Shown: positions 34,315 through 44,228 of the stretch, one piece after another
Numbering within the stretch: the first letter of the stretch is position 1
Layout: every line of letters starts with the position of its first letter
Assembly (NCBI GenBank): GCA_025526935.1
Contig: JAHLKD010000044.1
Span: forward strand, 1-64,000
DNA length: 64,000 bases
Direction of reading: 5' to 3'
Source of the DNA: Cladochytrium replicatum
Taxonomy: Eukaryota; Chytridiomycota; Chytridiomycetes; Cladochytriales; Cladochytriaceae
Notes under the pieces: model-generated
Databases searched by the model: none
Told to the model about the DNA's origin: nothing
The model's input: only the letters and a program-made list of their open reading frames with translations
Made by a program: the position numbers and the translations under genes

Positions 34315-34487
34315 ATGTGTAGTGGGGTCACGGCCAGCAAGGGCAGTCCTGACAGCTTCTGTGCGAGATTCAGCGCTAAGCGTGGGGAGACTCTCAAGCA
34401 CACGGGCACAGGCATTGGCAGCAGCAGCAGCATAAGTGCGTGGACCCGAGGTCCACATGGGGCAGGTCGACTAGAGGGGCGAAGATA
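34315..34487 (-). mobile_element. LINE-A ORF1 fragment
   Basis: Antisense match to LINE-A 47325-47465: GGGGTCACGGCCAGCAAGGG, GGCATTGGCAGCAGCAGCAG, GTGGACCCGAGGTCCACATG. It carries only one copy of the GTCGACTAG unit that is expanded in the 46-kb copy. Confidence 0.85.
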
Positions 34488-34599
34488 TTCCTACTTACCT
34501 TCTATTTTCTTTTGGCATTTGCTTGATGTCTACCTCAAATTGCAAGAACAATCAATGAAAGTCCAAGTTACAGCACAAGTTTAAGGTGGAATCAGGAGT

Positions 34600-34805
34600 A
34601 TAAGAGTATTAATGTTGGGTGGGGAGTCTGGAAACATACCACCACACACAATATTCGACAAATATTTGCCCAAGCCTTGCAGCCTATTTGCCAAATAGGT
34701 TGGTTCCATTTGTAATTGACAAATTGGTGCCCCTATTTGCTCAAATCGCGTTTGGTTTCACGAAGAACCCTAAAAAATTGGGCAAAAATGTAACTTGGCA
34801 AGTGT
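34600..34805. repeat. Short dispersed repeat, copy 1
   Basis: Shares TTTGCCAAATAGGTTGGTTC, GCCCCTATTTGCTCAAATC and flanks with 40746-40985, in the same orientation. It is AT-rich and contains several TTTGCC/TTTGAC words. No coding potential. The class is unknown; it could be a short non-autonomous element. Confidence 0.6.
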
Positions 34806-34813
34806 GAATCAAA

Positions 34814-35118
34814 TTTTTTTTTTTTTTTTTTTGAATGTTATAACATGTATTGACAATGCTTAATCAGTACATGTCACCCACGTGTACTTCAACCAAGATT
34901 TGGAATCTTCCGTACTTGGGGAGCCGTGCGAGCCGTAGGAAAGAGGAGCGAAGGCAATGGCGAATCGAAGGAGGTGTGGCGCGGTACTTGCACGTGACAC
35001 GATATTGCGAGAGATATATTTCGTAGGAAATTCGAATCCAGTCCCCTATAGGATTCGAACCGCGGAGTTTAGCTTCGAAAAGTCGCATTCGTAGTGACTG
35101 AGCCACTATGAGGTCACA
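34814..35118 (-). mobile_element. tRNA-derived SINE, copy 3, full length
   Basis: On the minus strand this runs from the tRNA-like head (TAGTGGCTCAGTCACTACG, B box GGTTCGAATCC) through the body to the tail and A-run (T-run at 34814-34832). It is very close to copy 1, so relatively recent. Its 5' end meets the A-tail of the LINE-B at 35119, in the same orientation. Confidence 0.92.
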
Positions 35119-36723
35119 ATTTTTTTTTTTTTTTAACAATATTATTATTTATTTTGCACATACAATGCATAACAAAAAACAACACCCAAAGTGCCTTACA
35201 AGATGGTCATGGACCAGCACATAGGGAAGCGCGCGCAGCATAAGGAAAAGCAACAAAGCAAAACAGAGAATGTAAACTCAAACCTGTGGCTACCCGTCAG
35301 ATACTGCTAAGGTGCCAAAAAACAGGTGAGTAATAAATAATAAAAAAGAAACCGTTAAAGATCCACAAATGCAGGGCCAAAGAGGGAGTCTGGAGGAGAA
35401 ACTTCTAATGGCAGACCCATACAGTGAAGCCAAATCTTATGGAGACAACGAAAAACTAGATACCACGGTGCAAGATTCACTGGGTTGACAATGCGAAGTG
35501 GACGAAGGCTATCAATTGCAACATCAAGTGGAAGTTGTAAAACAGGAACAGGAACAGGAGGCAACAATAGGTCAAGACACAGACATTCTGAAACATGAGA
35601 TCTAGAGAGAGTTGCAGTGCGGCAGTGACAACACTGCTTGCGGGGGTGATAAAACAAACGTCCAAGGCGATACTGCAGAAGCCTCAAGATTGACGAAATA
35701 GGGAAGCATGGAGGAGCAATTGCTAGCGCATGAGGGTGTGCAGATGCAAGGGGAGCAAAGCTAGCAGCTATAGAACCATAGGCAGATGAGGCTACTTGGT
35801 GAAAGTGATTTGCGATAACATCAGAAGGTTTGGGAACTACAACATTTGCAGCCGGGAAGAGGAAGTGATTGTTGAAAGGGACAGGAGAACAACGAAAGTG
35901 CTTTCCCTGGTGAAGAAAGAATGACAACGTAGAGTGAACCATATCAGGGGCATCATCATCCAGCCAACGTTGAAACATCTGAAACTGCAGATATTGAAGC
36001 CGAAACTGAAGGTCAGGAAACTTAAAAAACAGTAAAACCCCAGCAATTGAAGTAGAAAATGAAAGGCGAAGAAATCGACACAAACATTGGTGAATAAAAG
36101 TCCGAACTGGTTTGCAAACAGCAACAGAGGGAAGAATAAAATATAAACCAAATTCAAGCGTAGGTCGAATAAAAGACAAAAACAAATGACGAACCACAAC
36201 CAGAGAATGAGAACTAAACATCCTTGAAAAAGAAAGCAAAGCAAAAGAAGCTGCGCGCGCTTTGGCAAGTCGATGGGAAATAGTCAGTGACACATCAAAT
36301 CCAGTATCTCCAAAAAAGCAACCCAGATAACGAAATGAAGGCTTGACAGGCAGAGTTTGACCATGAAGAAGCAAAGGTGAATGAGCAGGAATAGGAATTT
36401 TTGTGAGAATCACAGACTTCAAAGGAGCAAAAGAAAAACCACGAGCTTGGGCAAACTGGTCACAAACAGAGAGAAGAACCTGCATAGCATCCAAAGTAAG
36501 TGCAAACAAGGCCAAATCACCTGCAAATAAAAAAGAATTATATTGTGGTTTGGCAGGATGAAAGAGTGTTATAGGTGGGGCAAATGGTCGGAGGAGCCCA
36601 GGTAGAGGATCAAGAAAAGTGATATAGAGAAGTGGACTGAGAACAGAACCTTGAAACAAACCTCTAAACAAATCAAAAGCATCTGAAAAACAATTTACAA
36701 GAACCACTTTGGAAGAACAAAAA
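35119..36723 (-). mobile_element. LINE-B, 5'-truncated, beside tRNA-Asp
   Basis: A T-run at 35120-35136, the LINE-B 3' UTR, then an unbroken 450-residue frame (36707-35355) covering the middle and C-terminal part of reverse transcriptase, including LFAGDLALFA where other copies have FADD, and the C-terminal Cys/His motif CCHCRTATLSRSHVSEC. It is nearly identical to 44735-46300. Homology stops at about 36723, four bases before tRNA-Asp. The FADD to FAGD change removes a catalytic Asp. Confidence 0.93.
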
Positions 36724-36727
36724 AATG

Positions 36728-36799
36728 TCTCAGTTAGTATAGTGGCTAGTATCTCTCCCTGTCACGGAGAAGACCCGGGTTCGATTCCCGGACTGAGAG
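36728..36799 (+). tRNA. tRNA-Asp (GTC)
   Basis: A 72-nt tRNA with acceptor TCTCAGT/ACTGAGA and discriminator G, A box TAGTATAGTGGCTAG, anticodon loop CTGTCAC giving GTC, and T arm CCCGG-GTTCGATTC-CCGG. All stems pair and there is no intron. A LINE-B truncation point lies about four bases upstream. Confidence 0.96.
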
Positions 36800-36814
36800 G
36801 TGTGGAAGCAAATC

Positions 36815-36982
36815 CTTGTGCAGGACGCAAGAGTGCCCAGAGAAATTGTGGAATGCAGCAGTTAAGTACTTTAATGAGTTTACTTTTCGATTTCTTCCCT
36901 TGTACAGGACGCTCGATTGCACAAAGAAATTGTGGAATGCAGCAGTCAAGTACTTTAATGAGTTTACTCTTCGATTTCTTCT
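36815..36982. repeat. Two-copy 84-bp tandem duplication
   Basis: CTTGTGCAGGACGC at 36815 returns as CTTGTACAGGACGC at 36899, with the core GAAATTGTGGAATGCAGCAG in both. The copies differ at a handful of positions. It lies just downstream of tRNA-Asp. No function seen. Confidence 0.8.
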
Positions 36983-37183
36983 TAAGGGGGTAATCTGGTT
37001 AGCCGGTATCGTCTTTAGTGGTCGCCTTCCATCATTGGATCCTTTGGGGGAGTGTAATTCTCTGTTTTTACAAATATGAAGTCAACTGTCATTTTTAAAA
37101 ACCACGATCGAATGCACATATCACCCATAACCCAACCCCTCCACTCCCTCTAAAAGCAAAATCATATCATAACCTCACTGCTG

Positions 37184-39962
37184 TCACTGCTCAAATAGCA
37201 ACCTCCAGCAGCTCTTCGTCTTGCTATAAACACTCGCCCGTCCCGTCGTCGCCACACCATCCTCCAGATCTAACCTGCCATAAACCCCCTTTTCTCCAGC
37301 GCCTTCTTCCCCAATCACCCGCTCTCTCAGCTTCGAGTTTGTCACGCTCGCCACGCTGGGCCTGCGAAGAGCCACAGGACCATCGATCACAGACGAAGTG
37401 TCCGAGTCAGTGTCGCCCTGGGCATCGCCGCCCATCCCGTTCAACAGCTCCAGAGTCGTCGACGCGGCGGGTACGCGAGCGAGAGACCTATAGGATCGGA
37501 ACGCGTTTTTCCGTCCACGGAGCCAATGGCATGACCGGGACCGAAACCGGCACAAAACTGCGGCAGCCATTGCCGGAGCCGCCGCTGGCGTTGCGGTCCG
37601 TGCAGCAGCCTTGGGTTTCTCTGGTGCAGGTGCAGCCTGCATCACCGACTGCAAGTTGTCCAGCGCGCCATAACTAACCCTACGCCAGCCGCCTCCTTCA
37701 CATTCATCTGTTCCCTAACTCACGCCTCCACACTGTCGTTTGGAAGCCCCGATTCGCGTCGTCTTCCTCGTCAAGCACCTCCCGCACAGCCACGATATTG
37801 AACCGTAGCTCCTTGTCCCGAACCATATACGCGATCCCGACGACCCGTCGGGGACGACCTCGCCCCAGCCGTACCCGTCCAACAGGTTCGCAGGCACCTG
37901 CGAAGTCGACAGCGTCCAGTGCGACGAGAGCGAGTACGCCGGGTCAAGGAACAGCGCCGTCGATTCCCATGGGTACTGCAGCAACCGCAGCCCGAGCAAG
38001 TGTCGATCGATGCCATTGCCCTGCAAGCACGTGCTCATATACGCCGACTGCGTCTCGATCGCCGTTCGCGCTGCGTCGTCTTTGTGCTTGATGGACGACT
38101 CGGGGTCCTCCATGACCCGCACAAAGGCCACGGATTCGAGGGACACGCTTCGGCACGTCTCGGTGCGTCCCCACGCTTACCGACGCATGCCGGCAGACTC
38201 GTAGGTAGGGGCGCTAGGTGCCGTACGTGCGGTAGAACGCAAGCTGCATCGCCATCTGCACAAAGGCGTCCGGGGAGCATTTGAGCGTCTTGATCGTGTC
38301 CTTGCCAAAATTGGTAAACTTGAGAACGGGAAAGTCGTTGCGCTTGGATGCTTTTGTGAAGGAGACGATCGCACATTCGACCGAGGCCACGACAGGAGGA
38401 GACACGAAAAAGTCGAGGCGGGCTGGCTCGAGAAGGAGTGTGTTGAACTGCGGTTCAGAGGGAATGCCACCCAGCGTGCTACATTGATTAAAACAATCAA
38501 TGTTGGTTCACCGGCCATTAATTCATTCACATGAGTACACTCACAGCTCAGAGATGTACTCGCACAATCTGGACGTGGGCGTCGCGTCCATCATCGAGTG
38601 CTCTCCATTAAACCCAACCTTTCCGTGGTGCGAAAGAACCAGTTCACGTGTGATCTGACGGTCTGTGAAGAAAAAGACGGGAAGTAAGTTCGAAGGAACT
38701 TGACTGTCCCGAAAATTGAATAGTGAGTTTCAGACTTAGCAAGCATTTTTGATCTTGAAATACCCACTGATGTTGAAATACTCAACCTGCGTTTTCAAAC
38801 AAAGCCAACTTCGTCCACTTGCGTTGCAGCACAAAAAACGAAAGCCCTACCACTGGGTATCTAACCTGCGAGCACCGCGACACCTGGACCGATGTCCGCG
38901 CACAGATCGTGGGCAGCACGGTCGTGAACAATGTTTCTGGGAGAACGAATGCGCAGTTGCTTGAGCAGCTCGATTCCGCGGCGTTTTTGGTGTGCCTGGA
39001 CGACATCAACCCGGTCACGCGGGAAGAGATTGGGCGGGCATTGCTGGCACGGCGATGGAAGGAACGGGCGGTTCGACACGTCGCTCCAGTTCATTTTGTG
39101 TGAAAATGGCGACATGGTTTCCTTCTTCCTTAGTGAACACTTCGACATAGTCAGACGGTCTGTGAGGGATACGGCAGGTGTTGAGCATGAATGCCTACTG
39201 GCGCATGCACTGGGGCACATTCTTGGCCGCCCAGTCGGGAACCAGAGATTCTCTGAAATTGGGGCAATCAACATGGGACGCATCAATGTCCAGGTAGACT
39301 TACGTTTCAAACATGTGTTGAAATTGTCTGGCACTGTAAACGATGCTAGCAGCGCGAGTACACAGCATGTAGATCAAAGTCGATAGCTTTGCAGATTTCT
39401 GGCCAAATACAAACGGAGCGGCCGCAACGGCTCTCGGCGAGGGCCCGAGCCCACCGATGGGTACATCCGGGAACAACAAAAAGTAGTTGACGTTGAGCAC
39501 AACTGTTCCCTCGTAATCCAAGTATGCGTATTCGTTCCACCAGTCGATTAGCCACGAGTTGCAGGTCGGAATGACGGGATTAGATTTGTCGGGTACTGCC
39601 TTGATTACGAAACTGCGACACTTGGAGACGGCAGTGGTGCGCTCCTGATCGGATTCGGAAGATGACGTGCACCAGGTTGAAGGGATTTGGAGGTTGCGTT
39701 AGTCTGGGAGTGGATAACAGGATGGGCATTGCCGATCCCTTTGCATCTTCGGCTCGCTTGAGGAAAAGTTGCTGGAGCTCTTCGCCTTGACCGCCAGGCT
39801 TAATGGACTCCTTGACAGCGGCGACGGTGTTATTGAACTCATCGTCAGTCGGGAATGGGGGGTGGTCAGGTACTTTGCGCAAGACTCCTCCAGGGAAGGC
39901 AACGGCAGCAGTGGCTGGTCGTGGTTCGTCCAGGTGAGATTGGTACTCGCGGGATCAGGCAT
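37184..39962 (-). pseudogene. Carnitine O-acetyltransferase, with an inverted internal segment
   Basis: Carnitine acetyltransferase moves acetyl units between CoA and carnitine in peroxisomes and mitochondria. Minus-strand blocks in order are LPLPSLEESCAKYL (39905), FPTDDEFNNTVAAVKESIKP (39850), WNEYAYLDYEGTVVLNVNYF (39525), PDWAAKNVPQCMRQ then FMLNTCRIPHRPSDY (39220), the catalytic-His motif VGFNGEHSMMD (38620), IKTLKCSPDAFVQMAMQLAF (38290), LDPAYSLSSHWTLSTSQ and YGWGEVVPDG (37900). The block between them, GYLTCEHRDTW...AAFLVCLDD...LQFILCENG, is on the plus strand at about 38830-39110. Further lesions: a frameshift at the C6 run 39857-39862, TAG at 39195-39197, an extra base near 39046, and a frameshift at 37844-37846. 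The C-terminal exon is poorly conserved. Probable start is Met at 39962. Confidence 0.85.
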
Positions 39963-40254
39963 GTCAGCAAGTAATGGCAGCAAAGCCGGTCATCGTTTAA
40001 AAGTGGTAAGCGGAGTAAATTTTGAGTATGGTTTTGAAAAATTTGAATTCTCCGACAATTGAAAAACATACCGTGATATCACACGGTTCACACAAATTGT
40101 GAGCAGTCTGGAAATATCTTCCTGTTTATCACTTGTGTTATTCCAGCCACAGTGCAAAACAAACATTAGCCACTTCTGGCTAATGCAGTGAGTTAGTAAG
40201 TTAGTTTTGAGTGATTCAGTTGTGGATTGCTTGTGCCTTTTATTATAGGCTCGA
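39963..40254. other. No gene recognised
   Basis: AT-rich sequence upstream of the carnitine acetyltransferase start, so it would hold its promoter. Nothing distinctive was seen. Confidence 0.5.
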
Positions 40255-40745
40255 GCGGATACCTATGGTGGTCTAAGTTCTGTTCGTCCCTATGGTCTAA
40301 GTTCTGTTCGTCCCTGTGGTCTAAGTTCTGTTCGTCCCTGTGGTTCAAGTTCTGCTCATCACTTTGCGAGAAATTTTGTTCATCACTTTGGTCCAAGTTC
40401 AGCTCATCACCATTGCGCAAGTTGTGTTCGTCATTAGACAAAAGTTCCGATCTTTGTCCAGATCACATGCTGCAAGTTCTGTCCTCACTATGGTTCAAAG
40501 TTCGGTACGTCACGATGGTGCAAATTCTGTCCCTCACTATGGCTCAAGTTCGGTATTTCACTATGGTGCAAGTTCTGTCCCTCACTATGGCTCAAGTTCG
40601 GTATGTCACAATGGTGCAAGTTCTGCTCACTATGGCTCAAGTTAGGTATGTCACAATGGTGCAAGTTCTGCTCACTATGCTCAAGTTCGGTATGTCACAA
40701 TGGTGCAAGTTCTGCTCACTATGGCTCAAGTTCTATTTGTCGCTA
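40255..40745. repeat. Minisatellite, AAGTTCTG-based
   Basis: A tandem array of a degenerate unit of about 24 bp. It starts as TGGTCTAAGTTCTGTTCGTC repeats (about 40268-40340), drifts to CACTATGGCTCAAGTTC variants, and ends with three near-identical 40-45-bp higher-order units (40590-40740). One minus-strand frame reads through the first half as repeats of DEQNLDHR, but the unit drift argues against a gene. Confidence 0.8.
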
Positions 40746-40985
40746 TGTCAGAATATTGATGTTGGATGGAGGAGTCAGGGGACATATGATGACACTAAAA
40801 ATTTGACAAATACTTGCCCAAGCCCAGCAGCCTGTTTGCCAAATAGGTTGGTTCCATTTGTATTTGACAAATTGATGCCCCTATTTGCTCAAATCACGTT
40901 TGGGCAAATCAGGGAGCTACCCTAGGTTTGAATTGTGCAAATAGGTTCAAATAATATTTGACAAATCAAATAAAGAATTTCATTT
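40746..40985. repeat. Short dispersed repeat, copy 2
   Basis: Matches 34600-34805 (TTTGCCAAATAGGTTGGTTC and neighbours) with extra AT-rich sequence at the 3' side. It lies between the minisatellite and the Copia remnant. Confidence 0.6.
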
Positions 40986-43120
40986 GTGGCAGACCTGCCT
41001 TGTGTGGATATTCCTTCGAAAAACAAATCCGCCCAACCCTCGAAGTTCAAACAATTCCTTGCAGAGGCATCCAGCCTTCACTCCTGTCCTGTTGACACGC
41101 TTATCCTTAATAACGGCTTGGAGATTGCTTCTATATGAAAACTCACGAACACCACAATCCAAATCACCCCCAAAGCTCATATTGAAGAACTTTGCACTGA
41201 CAACTGTGGAGAATATGTCAACAAAAGCATGACCACAATCCTTCGTGATCATGGAATACAACATCACCCAACAATTTCCCATACAACGCAACTTAACAGC
41301 GCCACCAAATGCCTGAACCGAACACTCCTAGAATCTGCTGAGTCAATGATGTTCTGCTGGTCTCATCTTACTGGGTTACACAGTTGATACTGCTGGATTC
41401 ATTCATAATCGCCTTCCCACTGCCTCCAATCCAGACAAAAAGATGCCATTCGAAATGTGGGAAGCTCACATACACTCATCGCTCCCCGTGATGTTGCCTT
41501 TGACAAAACTCGGTTCTGGAAGCCGCATCCTGATGAGCTGGATCTCGATCTTTCACCACCACTTCCTTGTAAACACCTTCGGAGAACTCCAAAATCAGAG
41601 GCAAACGTACAACCCTCACTCAACTCTTGCTTCCCTCTGTTCCCTCCCCGATGCAGACCTTGGCCCCGATGAAGAACTCACGCCCACTTTAATGTGTGCA
41701 CTCTTTGCCAACATCGACAACATTATCGATTACAATGCTGCACTCCTCACTCCCAATGCTTCCAAGTGGAACAAGGCAATTAAAAACAAAGTCGCCATGA
41801 TGTTCCACTTCAGCGTCTTCTCCGATCCATGTGATCTTCCTTCAGGCCAAAAAGCACTAGGCGCCAAAGTTATTCTTCGCCTCAAACGTGGCCCTAACCG
41901 AGAAATCCTTTGATTCAAGGCTCGGTTGGTCATCCAAGGTTTCAATCAGATAAAAGGAATTGACTTCTTTGCACATTTGCTCGCTTAGTTTGATTCTCTA
42001 CTGTCCGCACCTTACTATCCATAGCGGCCCGTGATGACCTTGAGCTTCACCATATGGACATGCAAACAGCATTCCTTGGTACAGACTTAGCTGGAGAAGA
42101 GATTTATGTTCGCCTACCCCCAGCATTCACTGCACTCACCACTAACAGTGGTGACATTGTACGACTCTACAAAAGTCTATATGGGCTGAAACTGTCCCCT
42201 CGGTACTTAAACCAAAAACTAGACACCGCACTCATCAACGGAAGCTTCTCCAAATGTGTCAGTGAACCATGTCTTTATCACAAACGCACCGACACAGCAA
42301 TCATCTACATTGCTATTACATTGACGATCTCATCCTTGCATCCAATTCTGTCGACCTTCTTACCGCTGCTAAAGACTAACTTCATTCCAACTTCTCCATG
42401 AGAGACCCGGGTGACCTCTCGTACTTCCAGGGAATGACTGTTGAACGTAACCGCGCTGCCTGCATCCTTTTTCTCCATCAACGCCAATACACGCTCAACC
42501 TTCTCTCCAACTTCAAAATGTCAAATTGCAGAAAGCGGTCAACTACCCTGTCACCACTGGCATTTTCCAAAGAGATGTCCCCAACTACCGCAGACGAGAG
42601 TGCAGCAATGAAATCTACACCCTATCGTAGTGCAGTTGGAGGTCTCCTTTACCTTGTCTCTGGCACTCGCCCCGACTTACTTAGCCTTTGCTGTAAGTGA
42701 TGTTGCTCGCTAGGTGAAAAACCCTGGTCAGGAACACTGGATGGTAGTCAAGCACATATTATCTCCAAGGCACATCAAGTTTCAGGATTCAATACGGAAC
42801 GGACTCACCACTCTCTGCCTATGCAGATCCCTGGGCATCCTGTCGCGACGATCGACATTCGACCACTGGATTTATCCTTACGCTCAGGGATGGTCCTATC
42901 TGCTGGCAGTCACGCAAACAAAAGACACCCCCTCTTTTGACTACTGAAGCAGAATACGAAGCTGTCTTGGCCACGACACAAGACATCATCACCAGTCACC
43001 ATATTTATGTCAAACTGGGTCAACCTATTCCTCGGCCCATCAAGGTTGCATTGCTGCCGTCAATGACCCCAAATCTTTCCCCAAACTGACTAACACATTG
43101 ACCTTGAATCCATTTCTTCC
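40986..43120 (+). mobile_element. Copia-type LTR retrotransposon remnant
   Basis: Pieces of a Copia polyprotein in order but in changing frames. Integrase at about 41190-41380 reads ELCTDNCGEYVNKSM and LNRTLLESAESMMF. Reverse transcriptase at about 42040-42330 reads DMQTAFLGTDLAGEEIYVRL and LYKSLYGLKLSPRYLNQKLD. The RT/RNase H connection at 42398-42690 reads LSYFQGMTVER, STPYRSAVGGLLYLVSGTRPD. RNase H is only traceable near 42800-43050. No LTRs were found at either side. It is heavily decayed and a different lineage from the element at 53422. Confidence 0.88.
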
Positions 43121-43395
43121 CTCATTGCCCTGCCAATAATGATATCCGGCTTCAGTTTCCTCCCACAACAATGACTGACTAAGAACGTTTCACACCCCGA
43201 TTAATCCTTCGGGTTTAAATGATTGTAGACATGGAAGCAAATCATTATTAACTAACCCGAACTAACCCTAACTAACCCGGGCTGAAGATAAAAATATTTG
43301 CCACACATACTCCAGAAATAGATGTAGACACCCGCAGTGTTTATCTCGGGAAAACGGGAACATGTACATAGTGCAAAAGCGCGAATCGCACAATT
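43121..43395. other. No gene; short CTAACCC-like run
   Basis: AT-rich sequence. At 43246-43281 there are three imperfect CTAACCC units (CTAACCCGAA, CTAACCCTAA, CTAACCCGGG). They resemble the TTAGGG telomere repeat but are too few and irregular to call. Confidence 0.5.
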
Positions 43396-43466
43396 TGCAA
43401 AGGCCGGGAATCGAACCCGGGTCTGCCGCGTGGCAGGCGGCAATTCTACCACTGGACCACCTTTGC
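43396..43466 (-). tRNA. tRNA-Gly (GCC)
   Basis: A 71-nt tRNA on the minus strand: acceptor GCAAAGG/CCTTTGC with discriminator A, A box TGGTCCAGTGGTAG, anticodon loop CTGCCAC giving GCC, and T arm CCCGG-GTTCGATTC-CCGG. All stems pair. The LINE array starts 36 bases upstream of its 5' end, on the higher-coordinate side. Confidence 0.97.
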
Positions 43467-43502
43467 CTCGAAAATCTTCTAAATATAAAAAAGGAAAATT
43501 AT

Positions 43503-44228
43503 TGCTTGTCACAATGGTCTGATTGTTCCTATGCCTGCTGTGCTCCCACTTCATCCGTTGATGTTGCATTTTCAGTCTTTAGCTGTTGCGCATAATGGAC
43601 TAATTGCAGTTTCGTCTGCCCCTGTCCGCAATTTGAAACTTCGCCACCCTTTGTTGCTACCCCCACACCAACATCTCCCAACAGTATGTCATCTCCCAAC
43701 AGTATGTCTTCGTTTGTTCCTGCTATATCGGCTTGGCCGCCTGTTTCCAAACCCCCAACCTTATTGTAGGAACTGTCATGATGCCCCTGAAGTGTCGCGT
43801 GCCCATGTCTCTGTGTGTCTACATTTGCGTGCTAGTTTGTCTGCTAGTTTTGATTTAGGCCAGCCTGACGATCCCCGCCTACCTCTTGACATTGCAATTG
43901 ATATGCTTTCACCACGGCCTTTTTATCCTTCCCCTGCCTTTTCCCAGTGGGTTCTTGTTCTTCGTGCACTTAACCGCATTTGGTCAAAGTGTCTTGGTTA
44001 TGAGTTAGTTTTGTCTCCAGCTCCTGATTGTATCTTGTCTGCTTTTGTTGATTTGGATATGCCTTAGTGTTTTGAAACATTTTACTTTTCCTACGGCTCG
44101 CACGGCTCCCCATGTGCTGCCAATTTACGTGTATTTTTACACTTGTATTTGGATTTTGCACCAGCGGGTGATATGTATTGGTTGGACAATAAATACATAT
44201 TATGAAGTTCAAAAAAAAAAAAAAAAAA
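43503..44228 (+). mobile_element. LINE-A, 3' third, beside tRNA-Gly
   Basis: Matches LINE-A copy 1 from 2409 to its A-tail: VLPLHPLMLHFQSLAVAHNG, the Cys/His motif CRNCHDAPEVSRAHVSVC and the end FVDLDMP, then the 3' UTR hairpin and A19. It has a small duplication (HLPTVC twice). It points away from tRNA-Gly, and LINE-B begins right at the end of its A-tail. Confidence 0.94.

Noticed and set aside
37798-38284. Plus-strand Arg-rich open frames
   Set aside because: They are antisense to carnitine acetyltransferase exons, whose motifs read on the minus strand.
40193-40441. Minus-strand frame of DEQNLDHR repeats as a repeat protein
   Set aside because: It is the translation of a drifting minisatellite with no flanking coding sequence or start context.
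40255-40745. CRISPR-like array
   Set aside because: Units are contiguous tandem repeats without unique spacers, in a eukaryotic genome.
43246-43281. Interstitial telomere repeat
   Set aside because: Only three imperfect CTAACCC units; too short and irregular.
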